Source of the DNA: an uncultured Prevotellaceae bacterium
Lineage (GTDB): Bacteria; Bacteroidota; Bacteroidia; Bacteroidales; Muribaculaceae
Direction of reading: 5' to 3'
NCBI GenBank assembly: GCA_900317325.1
Contig: ONGE01000010.1
Location: 1 to 64,000, forward strand
DNA: 64,000 nt
The position numbers and the translations under genes are program-made. The notes under the pieces were generated by a model. The model ran no database searches. It worked only from the letters and a program-made list of their open reading frames with translations, and was not told the origin of the DNA. Shown here piece after piece: positions 8,877-15,847 of the stretch; the first letter of the stretch is position 1; every line of letters begins with the position of its first letter.

Positions 8877-8906
8877 CACCACATTATCCCGCATCGCATC
8901 CACCGC

Positions 8907-9287
8907 TTACTCATCTTTGGTACAATTTATTATTGCGTACTCTATGCCTTGGCGCATATGGGCAACGGCGTAGACGATGAACTTATTGTCGGAATCCAGA
9001 TCATAGTCCATTGCAGCTTTTCGGAAGCTGGCCTTACCGGCTTCAATCAGTTCCTCGAGGGTCAATCCACGATGCTGGTATTGATTGACCAAACTAACTA
9101 CAAAGCGCATATTGGATTTTTCCAATTGCTTCATCTCATCGCAGTCAGCGCCTTTCTCCTTCACGGCTTTGAGCAGCACATGTTCTTCCTCACTGGTTAT
9201 TAATGGTGCTCTGCCAATCTCTGCCAGCAATTCATCTATTTGTTCGTTTGTTATATCCTTCGTTTTGTTTTTGACCTCAATAGCCAA
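8907..9287 (-). CDS. sigma-70-like fragment protein (regions 1.2 and 2 only)
   Basis: A 126-residue protein resembling the start of Bacteroidales primary sigma factors. Residues ~15-45 (QIDELLAEIGRAPLITSEEE) match region 1.2. Residues ~58-118 (MRFVVSLVNQYQHRGLTLEE, then GKASFRKAAMDYDLDSDNKF and a VAHMRQGIEYAI end) match regions 2.1 to early 2.4 of RpoD, where the family reads 'LRFVVSVAKQYQ...LIEEGNLGLIKAAEKFD...WIRQSI'. Regions 3 and 4 are absent, and the conserved aromatic -10 melting residues of region 2.3 are altered. It could still bind the RNA polymerase clamp, which region 2.2 contacts. Its start overlaps the end of the nucleotidase gene by 11 bases, so the two are translationally coupled. 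It ends in the bidirectional terminator. It may be a sigma decoy, but that is inference; a decayed gene is the alternative. Confidence 0.7.
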   Translation of the reverse strand: MAIEVKNKTKDITNEQIDELLAEIGRAPLITSEEEHVLLKAVKEKGADCDEMKQLEKSNMRFVVSLVNQYQHRGLTLEELIEAGKASFRKAAMDYDLDSDNKFIVYAVAHMRQGIEYAIINCTKDE

Positions 9288-9798
9288 TTTTGTTGAGAAG
9301 ATACTTAACTACTGTAGGCCAGTCGGGGAACTTTGGGGTGCCAAATTGGATTAACTCGCCTTTGAACTCCTTGGCGCCGTTCTTCTCGCGATCGTCAATC
9401 AGGAAGTCGCCGTGGTTGAGGTCTTTGTGGTGGAAGATGATGATGCGTTTGTAGAAGATTGAATCTTTTCCTTTGCCGAAGTGGCGCTGTATCCACTCCA
9501 GTTTATCACTCCAGGCCGATGGGTTGAGCCATGGGGCCGTGGAGAGAATGTAGAGGTCGAAGAACTTGTTCAATTCCTGCATGGCCTCGATGGCGCCTGG
9601 CATCGGGTCCATCAGCGAGAAGATACCGGGAATATCGTCATAATGTGGCTTGCCAGTGCCGTCATCGACGTATTCGGCCTTGGCCGACTCGGGCACTCGG
9701 TCAAGGCCGCTCTGGAAATCAACCAGGACATTGTCCATGTCAACATACACGATTTTTCCGCATTTCAAACTGGTGTTTCTGCTAATTTTAAATCCCAT
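9277..9798 (-). CDS. HAD-superfamily 5'(3')-deoxyribonucleotidase-like phosphatase
   Basis: A 173-residue HAD-fold protein. Motif I is YVDMDNVLVDF with Asp20 as predicted nucleophile and Asp22 as acid/base. The middle reads FDLYILSTAPW (motif II Ser/Thr), and the C-terminal part has Lys-rich KRIIIFHHKD and the Asp pair FLIDDREKNG (motif IV). This order and size fit the NT5C-type deoxyribonucleotidases, which remove phosphate from (d)NMPs. The gene begins 15 bases after a 17-codon leader ORF (9814-9867) and overlaps the sigma-like gene downstream by 11 bases. It belongs to the same minus-strand unit as the AAA+ ATPase. Confidence 0.8.
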   Translation of the reverse strand: MGFKISRNTSLKCGKIVYVDMDNVLVDFQSGLDRVPESAKAEYVDDGTGKPHYDDIPGIFSLMDPMPGAIEAMQELNKFFDLYILSTAPWLNPSAWSDKLEWIQRHFGKGKDSIFYKRIIIFHHKDLNHGDFLIDDREKNGAKEFKGELIQFGTPKFPDWPTVVKYLLNKIGY

Positions 9799-9813
9799 AA
9801 TCTATACTGTTTT

Positions 9814-9867
9814 TTAATTAGTGATTCCTACTCCCTTCAAGTGAGCGTTTCGGATGCCTCTCGTCAT
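9814..9867 (-). CDS. 17-residue leader ORF, copy 1 of a duplicated element
   Basis: The ORF reads MTRGIRNAHLKGVGITN. It begins four bases after the stop of the AAA+ ATPase gene and ends 15 bases before the nucleotidase start, so the three are arranged as for translational coupling. A second copy (12503-12553) precedes the LRR gene. Over 36 bases (9826-9861 here) the copies differ at one position, a synonymous glycine codon change. The peptide is strongly basic. It could be a leader peptide or a real microprotein, or the conservation could reflect a structured RNA or DNA site instead. Confidence 0.5.
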   Translation of the reverse strand: MTRGIRNAHLKGVGITN

Positions 9868-9871
9868 TTTG

Positions 9872-11542
9872 TTAATTAAAACCTATTCTTTGGGCTTTAT
9901 TGGCGGATTGCATGGTCTCGGCCTTGCAGTAGTCCATGAGAGCGGAGAGGCGATCAGCGGCACTTCCCTCGCCATACAGGACTCGGTTGATGGTGTCTTT
10001 GCGGGCGATGTTCTCGATCTGGCCGCCGCTCAGCTCATAGGCCTGCGCCAAGACGTTGGCATCATCATCGTTCAGACCAGACACCATACTTTGCCAGATG
10101 CGACTGCGAACTTTGGCATCGGGCTTTTCAAATTCGATTTTATAGAGGAAACGACGCTCGAAAGCACTGTCCAGATTGGTGGCGAGGTTGGTCGTTGCGA
10201 TGAGGATGCCGTTCAGGTCTTCCATCTCCTGAAGAATGATGTTCTGGATGGTGTTCTCCATCTTGTCCACGGCATTCTCGGCGCCGTTCTTGCGCACTCC
10301 GAAAATGGCATCTGCCTCGTTGAACAACAGGATGGGGGCCACATCGCTTCGCTTGACCTGTTTGCGGTACTTGTCAAAGAGTGCCTTGATATTCTTCTCG
10401 CTGTCACCTACCCACTTGCTCTTGATTTGCGGTACATCCACCGCCATGACACATCGGCCCGTCTTTTTCGCCAGCTGATAGACTGACTCGGTTTTTCCCG
10501 TTCCTGGAGCACCATAGAACAAGCAGGCGAAGCCAGTGCGGAAACCGTTGTCCGTCATGCGTTGCTGAATCTGCTTGAATTTGTCGGCCTCGAGGAAAGA
10601 ATTCAATTCTTTAATCTGCTGCGTCATTGCCTTGGGATAAAACATGACCTTGGGCGCGATGCTGTCAGGATAGAGCACATTGCTCAGTTTCACTTCGGGC
10701 TCGGTAAGATCAAATTCTGCCAGCAAGTCCGTTTTCGCTTTACTTGTCAACGTGAACGTCGTGGTGCTTGCCCGGCCTTCTTCACACACGGGTTCAATCA
10801 ATCCCATTTGTGCAAGAATATGTGCGCCATGCGCCAGATGCATGACGGTTGTACGGTATTCGTAATATCTCTCATAAAGGCACTTGAATTGATGATCGCA
10901 AATGCGACTATCATCCTCGTTGATGAGCTGGCTGCAGAAGAACGAGAGCAACATCATGTTGGCACAGGGGAGCTTCAAGTCAAGCATCTTTCTGGCAAAG
11001 TTGATATGCAGATTGTCCTTGTACAGCGTCAACAAGTCTTGGCCCAAATCTTCTGGACTGATGTTGTTATTGTCCACAGCGTTGAACCATGTTCCCATCA
11101 GGTCGAGCATTGCAGGGGCATCCTCAACTTTCAGTTTCGGCAGGATCTGTGCTTTGTTTTCCTGCAAGGCACTGATCACATGCTCAGGAATGTCAAAGGC
11201 TTCACGTTCACGGTTACGATAGCGCATCAGCCTCATCTTTATCATGCCTTTGATGTCGGCATCAAAAGAAAGGCTCGCAACATTTCTCATATTGAGGTGA
11301 TGGGATAACTCGATGAGACTCACATTGCGAGGGCCGCATTCGACTGTGATGCAGAACAGAATGGCTTGCTGCGGCGTGATGTTGTAGGCTTCGGCCACCA
11401 GTTTGATTTCTTTCTTGCACTGCTTCAAGAACAGGTCGCACAGTTGCGAGTTGCAGGATTTCTCAACGATGGTCTCGACAGCCTTCAGCAAGGTGAGTTC
11501 CTTTCTGGTTGCACACTTGGTTGTTTTGTTCTCTTTCTCCAT
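9872..11542 (-). CDS. AAA+ ATPase with N-terminal winged-helix-like region
   Basis: A 556-residue cytoplasmic protein. The first ~290 residues are helical and include a segment resembling a winged helix (residues ~230-275). The C-terminal AAA+ module carries Walker A GAPGTGKT (344-351), Walker B ILLFNEAD (405-411, Asn in place of the usual Asp before Glu), sensor 1 ATTN (Asn452) and arginine finger FERRF (463-464). This is the FtsH/Vps4-like branch that remodels proteins in hexamers. No protease domain is attached. The stop codon is four bases from the next small ORF. Its partner is unknown; the neighbouring 68-69 aa proteins and LRR protein are candidates by position only. Confidence 0.88.
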   Translation of the reverse strand: MEKENKTTKCATRKELTLLKAVETIVEKSCNSQLCDLFLKQCKKEIKLVAEAYNITPQQAILFCITVECGPRNVSLIELSHHLNMRNVASLSFDADIKGMIKMRLMRYRNREREAFDIPEHVISALQENKAQILPKLKVEDAPAMLDLMGTWFNAVDNNNISPEDLGQDLLTLYKDNLHINFARKMLDLKLPCANMMLLSFFCSQLINEDDSRICDHQFKCLYERYYEYRTTVMHLAHGAHILAQMGLIEPVCEEGRASTTTFTLTSKAKTDLLAEFDLTEPEVKLSNVLYPDSIAPKVMFYPKAMTQQIKELNSFLEADKFKQIQQRMTDNGFRTGFACLFYGAPGTGKTESVYQLAKKTGRCVMAVDVPQIKSKWVGDSEKNIKALFDKYRKQVKRSDVAPILLFNEADAIFGVRKNGAENAVDKMENTIQNIILQEMEDLNGILIATTNLATNLDSAFERRFLYKIEFEKPDAKVRSRIWQSMVSGLNDDDANVLAQAYELSGGQIENIARKDTINRVLYGEGSAADRLSALMDYCKAETMQSANKAQRIGFN

Positions 11543-11632
11543 TGTAAAACGTTATTTATTGGTTGATAAATTGCGATGAAACTTGCGTCGTACCCGATGA
11601 ACGAGCACAACAATAATGATGTTAAATCATTG

Positions 11633-11681
11633 ATATTAAGCGGATATTATTTGCAATCCGCCCAATATCAAGCGGATGCAA
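11633..11681. repeat. direct and inverted repeats between the ATPase and small-protein genes
   Basis: ATATTAAGCGGAT (11633-11645) recurs as ATATCAAGCGGAT (11664-11676), 31 bases apart with one mismatch. Between them lies TTGCAATCCGC (11651-11661), which pairs with GCGGATGCAA (11672-11681) with one bulge. The hairpin lies just past the 3' end of the 68-aa gene (minus strand) but has no T-run. It could be a weak terminator or an operator in front of the ATPase gene. Confidence 0.5.
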
Positions 11682-11685
11682 CCAA

Positions 11686-11892
11686 TTAGGCTGCGAGAGG
11701 TTGTTGCAAAATTGGTGTCAAGTGGAAATGTTTGATGAGTTTTTCAAGGAGTTGATCGGTTTGATTTTTGTCCAGCCCAAAGAAGGATATTTCAAGTTTT
11801 TCGAGGTCCCCCCAGCATTCAATGTTTTTGTTGTAAAGGTAGTTGTGTACCCGGTTGTAAGTTCTCAGTGATGAAGTTTTAATTGTTGTCAT
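11686..11892 (-). CDS. small protein of unknown function, 68 aa (paralogue of the 12764-12973 product)
   Basis: No known family is recognised. The protein shares with its neighbour at 12764-12973 the motif YNRVHNYLYNKNI near residue 12, an acidic middle, and the C terminus KHFHLTPILQQPLAA. Both are the same length within one residue. Conservation of the two ends while the middle drifts, with intact frames in both, indicates selection on the protein. No signal peptide or membrane helix is visible. The layout (one amphipathic segment, acidic turn, C-terminal helix) would suit a small adaptor or anti-factor, but this is a guess. It lies upstream of the AAA+ ATPase on the same strand, 143 bases away. 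Confidence 0.7.
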   Translation of the reverse strand: MTTIKTSSLRTYNRVHNYLYNKNIECWGDLEKLEISFFGLDKNQTDQLLEKLIKHFHLTPILQQPLAA

Positions 11893-12069
11893 AGCTGTTA
11901 TTATTTAAAAGTTAAAAATGAAATTCGCCAGTAATATGTAAACATGGTCCAAAAAATTCAAAAATTTCGGAAATATTTTTCAAGAATTTTTCAAGTCGCT
12001 GAAATATAGGCATTTGGATATGCGTGAATATGACAACATTTTGATGTCAGGAACGCCATTAGCGCCCCA

Positions 12070-12492
12070 TCAGTCCCAGGAAAAGTTCTCACCACTCTTG
12101 TAGAGATGCACTTCATAGCCCCCTTTCCTCAGCTTCTCGGCAAGGAAATCACACTGTCTGCCCGTAGAGATCTCCCACTTGCGTTCCGGCTGGCTGTACT
12201 CGATGGTCTCGATGGAGTCATGAACAATGACGTGGCGCAGGTTGGAGCAGCCGGCAAAGGCATTGAGCCCAATCTCCTTCAACCCTTCGGGAATGTAGAT
12301 GGCCTCCAGGGAGTCGAGATTTTGGAACGCGTGGTCCTTGATTTCCTTGACATAGTACGGGAAGATGATGCACACGGGGTTCTTGCAGGCCGAGCCAACG
12401 GCAACCCTGTCTTGAGTGATCTTCACACCGTCAGTGACTTCAACACCATTCCTGAAGAATTTTACACCATACTTTGTAATTGCTAATCCCAT
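12070..12492 (-). CDS. BspA-type leucine-rich-repeat protein, short
   Basis: About 140 residues. The centre carries LRR_5/BspA-type repeats (VKEIKDHAFQNLDSLEAIYI, PEGLKEIGLNAFAGCSNLRH, VIVHDSIETIEYS), the pattern 'L-x-x-I-x-x-x-A-F-x-x-C-x-x-L'. BspA repeats usually occur in much longer secreted proteins; this one has no signal peptide and only about two and a half repeats, so it is probably cytoplasmic and works as a small binding protein. An ATG at 12498 is also in frame. ATG 12492 is preferred because it gives the same ATGGGATT start seen in the nucleotidase gene that follows the other copy of the leader ORF. The leader ORF ends ten bases upstream. Confidence 0.75.
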   Translation of the reverse strand: MGLAITKYGVKFFRNGVEVTDGVKITQDRVAVGSACKNPVCIIFPYYVKEIKDHAFQNLDSLEAIYIPEGLKEIGLNAFAGCSNLRHVIVHDSIETIEYSQPERKWEISTGRQCDFLAEKLRKGGYEVHLYKSGENFSWD

Positions 12493-12502
12493 AAACATTA
12501 AT

Positions 12503-12553
12503 TCATTTAGTTTTTCCTACTCCCTTCAAGTGAGCGTTTCGGATACCTCTCAT
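12503..12553 (-). CDS. 16-residue leader ORF, copy 2 of a duplicated element
   Basis: The ORF reads MRGIRNAHLKGVGKTK. Compared with copy 1 (9814-9867) it lacks one codon after the start, then matches 35 of 36 bases; the one difference is GGT for GGC (Gly). The last three codons differ, but each copy has its own stop. It lies in the transcript driven by the promoter at 12600-12631 and ends just before the LRR gene. Confidence 0.5.
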   Translation of the reverse strand: MRGIRNAHLKGVGKTK

Positions 12554-12599
12554 TATATAAATTGTTCGCTTCAATAAGCGATTAGAATTTTTCCGAGAT

Positions 12600-12631
12600 A
12601 AAAGATACTGAAATTTTTCTGGCTGGCCAAA
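12600..12631 (-). promoter_or_regulatory. promoter for the leader ORF and LRR gene
   Basis: TTTG (12628-12631, minus strand) and TATCTTTT (12600-12607) are separated by exactly 20 bases, a near-consensus Bacteroidales -33/-7 pair. Transcription would start near 12593, giving a leader of about 100 nt that contains the 16-codon ORF and a short CGCTT/AAGCG hairpin. Confidence 0.6.
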
Positions 12632-12763
12632 CCTGAATGAATAATTTAACTCATTTTAACGGATAATTATTCTATTCAACCAGGCCTATTTATAACATAG
12701 GAACAAGCAGGAAAAAAATTCAAAATCTGGACCAACTTTTTTCGTTTTGGTCTCAATTTTTGA

Positions 12764-12973
12764 TCATGCAGCAAGGGGATGCTTCAAGGCTGGTTTCAGG
12801 TGGAAGTGTTTGGTAAATGATTTGAGAAGGAGCTCAACTTCAGCCCGTTCTAGGTCAAAAAGGGTCAATTCAGTTTCATTGTTGCACAACATGGTCTGCA
12901 CATTTTTGTTGTAGAAATAGTTGTGGGCACGATTCATCAGATAAGGATTGTTGATTTTAATGGAAATGGTCAT
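12764..12973 (-). CDS. small protein of unknown function, 69 aa (paralogue of the 11686-11892 product)
   Basis: No known family is recognised. It aligns end to end with the 68-aa neighbour: MNRAHNYFYNKNV near residue 13, then an acidic stretch, then LLLKSFTKHFHLKPALKHPLAA-type ending (identical KHFHL and PLAA). The start at 12973 begins MTISIKIN, matching MTTIKTS in the paralogue, which supports both start choices. It has no export signal. It is the first gene of the repeated order small protein - leader ORF - cargo gene that occurs twice on this strand. Intergenic sequences around both paralogues share AT-rich AAAAAATTCAAAA stretches. Confidence 0.7.
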   Translation of the reverse strand: MTISIKINNPYLMNRAHNYFYNKNVQTMLCNNETELTLFDLERAEVELLLKSFTKHFHLKPALKHPLAA

Positions 12974-13206
12974 AACAGAAAAAATTTAAATTGTACAACA
13001 TGCTTTTTTTCACTAATAATATAGTAATTTTTGGAAAAAAATTCAAAATTAATTTCAAATCAAGCCCAAATCGATGCATAGGTGCCAAATAATCAGACAC
13101 TTATGGAAATGTTAAAGATTCTATAATTCATTCACAAAGATTTTTATTGGTTTCCGTTTTAATTTTTGGGGGGCTTATTTATATTTTATGGCCCAAAAAG
13201 GAACTA

Positions 13207-13401
13207 ATGATTATTAAGATTATGAACAAGGACAAGATTTTTATGGTAATGATTCATGTTGTAGCAGGTGTGCTGATGATAGCCGTGTGCTGGACCCCTG
13301 CGATTGTTGGTAACATCTCTGCCTGGAACAAACTGTTCTGCACCGCGGCTATCATTCTTTTGCTGCGGTTCCACTACTGGTGCCAGCAATATGAGCCATG
13401 A
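13207..13401 (+). CDS. small predicted membrane protein, unknown
   Basis: About 60-65 residues with two hydrophobic segments (FMVMIHVVAGVLMIAVCW and LFCTAAIILLLRFHYW) separated by a short polar loop. It lies alone on the plus strand between minus-strand genes. A farther TTG at 13147 is in frame, but the ATGs at 13207 or 13222 are more likely starts. No family is recognised. Two helices and small size would fit a membrane-active peptide or toxin-like protein, without direct support. Confidence 0.45.
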   Translation: MIIKIMNKDKIFMVMIHVVAGVLMIAVCWTPAIVGNISAWNKLFCTAAIILLLRFHYWCQQYEP

Positions 13402-13426
13402 CACCAGCAGTGGGTTACTCGGTTGA

Positions 13427-14005
13427 TTATTCAGTGAGGATTCTTTTGGCAGCGGGAATGATGACGTCGCGAATGACCTGATCGTTCATGCGGTGCTCGC
13501 CGTGGAAATCTTCCACATGGGTGAAATGCTGGGCAAACTCGTCCTTGCAGTTGACCAGTGTATCCCCGTCGGCAAAGAAGCCCCAACACTTGGACTGGTT
13601 TTCACATGTGATGCCGTCAAACAGGTGCTGCTCCATCTCCTTGAAGTGCCCGATGATCTCTTCGGTAATCGTGAAGTGTGTCTGGCCATCGGCAGTCGGC
13701 TGGAAACGCTCAAATGTGCCTACCTGAAGGACATCCTGCACCTGGGACATGTGTAGGGCTGGATTAACGCAGATGCGGGGATAATCCGTCATCTGCATGG
13801 CATACATGCCACCCATGCTGGTCCCGACGATGAGATCAACTTTATTCTTTGCACAATAATTCTTCAGAAAAGGCAATGCCTCCTCAGGGTCGATTGGAAT
13901 ATCCGGGGCAATCACATTGTACCCCGGCAAATTCTTGGCAAGACAAGTTGCCGAATTGCTTCGGCAACTGGACCCGTAACCATGAAAATAAACGATAGTT
14001 TTCAT
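13427..14005 (-). CDS. YqiA-type alpha/beta-hydrolase (UPF0227 esterase)
   Basis: 192 residues starting IVYFHGYGSSCRSNS, the oxyanion-hole motif of the YqiA/UPF0227 family. The nucleophile elbow is GTSMGG with Ser63. A downstream Asp and the His in EDFHGEHRMND (near the C terminus) complete a plausible triad. Family members are small cytoplasmic esterases or thioesterases with unknown natural substrates. The gene has its own promoter (14046-14077) and is convergent with the small membrane protein gene at 13207. Confidence 0.85.
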   Translation of the reverse strand: MKTIVYFHGYGSSCRSNSATCLAKNLPGYNVIAPDIPIDPEEALPFLKNYCAKNKVDLIVGTSMGGMYAMQMTDYPRICVNPALHMSQVQDVLQVGTFERFQPTADGQTHFTITEEIIGHFKEMEQHLFDGITCENQSKCWGFFADGDTLVNCKDEFAQHFTHVEDFHGEHRMNDQVIRDVIIPAAKRILTE

Positions 14006-14322
14006 TGTTTCATTAAGTGTCGTTAAGTAGTTTTATTTCCAACCTCAAATATACAAAATCTTTTCAAATAAAACAAACAGTCCTTTGAATAATATGCAGC
14101 GAAAGGCGCCAGTTCAAATAAGCAGCGCAAGCCTTTTATCCGAAAAAATCGGCCCTTGAAGCCTAAAGCAAGAGAGGTGCGTCAAGTGAATAATGGTAAA
14201 AGCATAGTGAAGAGATTCTGAGGAGATTCTGAATGTGAATGAGGAATCGATCAGGTTATTGATTGATGAAGAGAAATCCTCAAAGAAATCCCTCACATCT
14301 ATTAAAGCATGAGGATACTAAA
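14006..14322. other. intergenic region of 317 bases with the esterase promoter
   Basis: Besides the promoter at 14046-14077, the stretch holds a doubled GAGATTCTGA near 14212-14231 and a 30-codon stop-terminated frame (14220-14312, plus strand) reading EEILNVNEESIRLLIDEEKS and onward, which could be the tail of a lost gene. No start codon or family supports it. Nothing else is seen. Confidence 0.4.
14046..14077 (-). promoter_or_regulatory. promoter of the esterase gene
   Basis: TTTG (14074-14077, minus strand), 20-base spacer, TATATTTG (14046-14053): a full-consensus Bacteroidales -33/-7 promoter about 41 bases before the ATG at 14005. Confidence 0.8.
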
Positions 14323-15648
14323 TTACATTCTTCTCATTGGCTCGCTTTCATTAGCCATCAAGCGTTTATGCTCACGATCAATTCTGATACCTTCACTCCA
14401 ACCATTACCTCGTTTATAGATTATATCATCGCCTTCAATTGTATAAGGGCCACTATATTGCACTTCACCGTTATACATTACAACAATGTCATCGCCATTG
14501 ATGCCTACACGGCACTCCATTGCTCCAAGTTCAGAAACCATACGATAACGCCAATTGCCCTGAATCCAAGATTTCACTTCTTCAATATCATTATTCTCGT
14601 CTTCACCGGGATCGCCATCGGCACCCCACTCATCATCTTCTTCATATTGCTTAGCTTCCTCGCCAGTTGGAACGTAAGCCCACTTCTTCCATCGTGCCGG
14701 TATCTGATTGGGGTCATCGGTGGAGAATATGATTTTACCTGAGAATCCTCCTTTACGGACAACATACTTGGCGGGTTGATTTTCATCAAGGCGCGACTTT
14801 AGCATTTCGGACATTAATGCCTCTTCGCTCTGCAGATTGTAGTTCTGCCAGGAAAGCCTTACAGCATGGTTTGACGAGAATGAGCCAGAGCCAGTGAAAT
14901 AAACCTTTTGAGATGCTGGATGGAACTGATAGTTGCCATTGAGCATCGGGTTGCCATCTTCGTATCCTCTAACAAAATTGGATTGTTCAGGATTCCAGAG
15001 AAATAAAGCGCTATATTCACGGTCACAGCCTGGTCCCAAAAAGATATCCACATAACCATCGAAATTAGCGTCAAGGAAATGCACCTCGTCTCTCGTTACA
15101 TAGTCATCATCGGTAAAATTGAATGTGCGAAGCAACTGGCCGTCTCTCAGGATGTCTATTGAGGACAGATGATATTCACCTTTATGCTTGACAATCTCGA
15201 GACCCTCATATTGTGTCGGACAGTCATCAATAGAGAACATCCCTTCAGCATCAAGCTCAATAACCGGTGCAGCCATCGTGGGTGTAGAGTCAACTGCTAC
15301 CGTATCTTCTAATGCCACGGCCTTATTAAACATTCCACTTTGCCAAGCGTATAGAGCAGCGCCTCCCAATACAATTAAAGCAGCAAGAACACCCAGCAGC
15401 CATTTCAAAGCGTTGTTGGGTTTCTTCTCATCATCGTCCCAACCATAATCTGTTTGTTCTTCCACTTGAGATTGGGGATCGTGATTTAAAGGACAACCAC
15501 ATTTCAGGCAGTAAGAATCCCCTTCTGCTACTGCTTCACCACACTCCGGACACACCATGGGCACCTTAACTGGGCAACCACAATGCGGACAAGCCGAAGC
15601 CTTATCCGATATCATCTGTCCACATTCTTCACACTTGAATAAAGCCAT
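14323..15648 (-). CDS. zinc-ribbon membrane protein with C-terminal extracytoplasmic domain
   Basis: 441 residues. Two zinc ribbons open the protein (Cys6/9/20/23 and Cys33/36/47/50). An acidic linker follows, then one membrane helix at 81-102 (LKWLLGVLAALIVLGGAALY), so the ribbons face the cytoplasm and the rest the periplasm. Around residue 190 the motif FLDANFDGYVDIFLG matches the XAC2610/VCBS-like calcium-site pattern 'D-x-N-x-D-G-x-x-D'. A highly acidic region and a small beta-rich C-terminal domain (~380-441) follow. It has its own promoter (15675-15682). The same ribbon type ends two proteins of the operon starting at 16982, so a functional tie is possible although this gene is on the other strand. 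Confidence 0.8.
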   Translation of the reverse strand: MALFKCEECGQMISDKASACPHCGCPVKVPMVCPECGEAVAEGDSYCLKCGCPLNHDPQSQVEEQTDYGWDDDEKKPNNALKWLLGVLAALIVLGGAALYAWQSGMFNKAVALEDTVAVDSTPTMAAPVIELDAEGMFSIDDCPTQYEGLEIVKHKGEYHLSSIDILRDGQLLRTFNFTDDDYVTRDEVHFLDANFDGYVDIFLGPGCDREYSALFLWNPEQSNFVRGYEDGNPMLNGNYQFHPASQKVYFTGSGSFSSNHAVRLSWQNYNLQSEEALMSEMLKSRLDENQPAKYVVRKGGFSGKIIFSTDDPNQIPARWKKWAYVPTGEEAKQYEEDDEWGADGDPGEDENNDIEEVKSWIQGNWRYRMVSELGAMECRVGINGDDIVVMYNGEVQYSGPYTIEGDDIIYKRGNGWSEGIRIDREHKRLMANESEPMRRM

Positions 15649-15674
15649 ATTGTTATCGTTTTTGTTCTATCCTG

Positions 15675-15682
15675 CAAATATA
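15675..15682 (-). promoter_or_regulatory. -7 box of the zinc-ribbon membrane protein gene
   Basis: TATATTTG on the minus strand, about 27 bases before the ATG at 15648. No good TTTG is found 20 bases upstream, so only the -7 element is supported. Confidence 0.5.
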
Positions 15683-15847
15683 ACGATAATAACTCAAAAA
15701 ACAGTACCGCTGGGTGATTTTTATGTATTTAAACCTTAACAACATCACTTTCCATCACCATTGGTGGGCTTGATTATGCATTTTAGAGAAATGTGTGCCG
15801 GAATGTGGCATTAGTGGGGGTTATTTTTGCGGGAAAATTGGATATTG

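Noticed and set aside
6800-8906. tRNA gene or duplicated attachment site next to the integrase
   Set aside because: No cloverleaf and no second copy of flanking sequence was found, so no element boundaries are claimed.
10562-11308. Plus-strand frame of 248 codons over the AAA+ ATPase gene
   Set aside because: The minus strand encodes a complete AAA+ ATPase with all motifs; the plus frame has none.
14220-14312. 30-codon plus-strand tail that reads like a protein C terminus
   Set aside because: No start, no family, and only about 100 bases long; kept as a note under the intergenic region.
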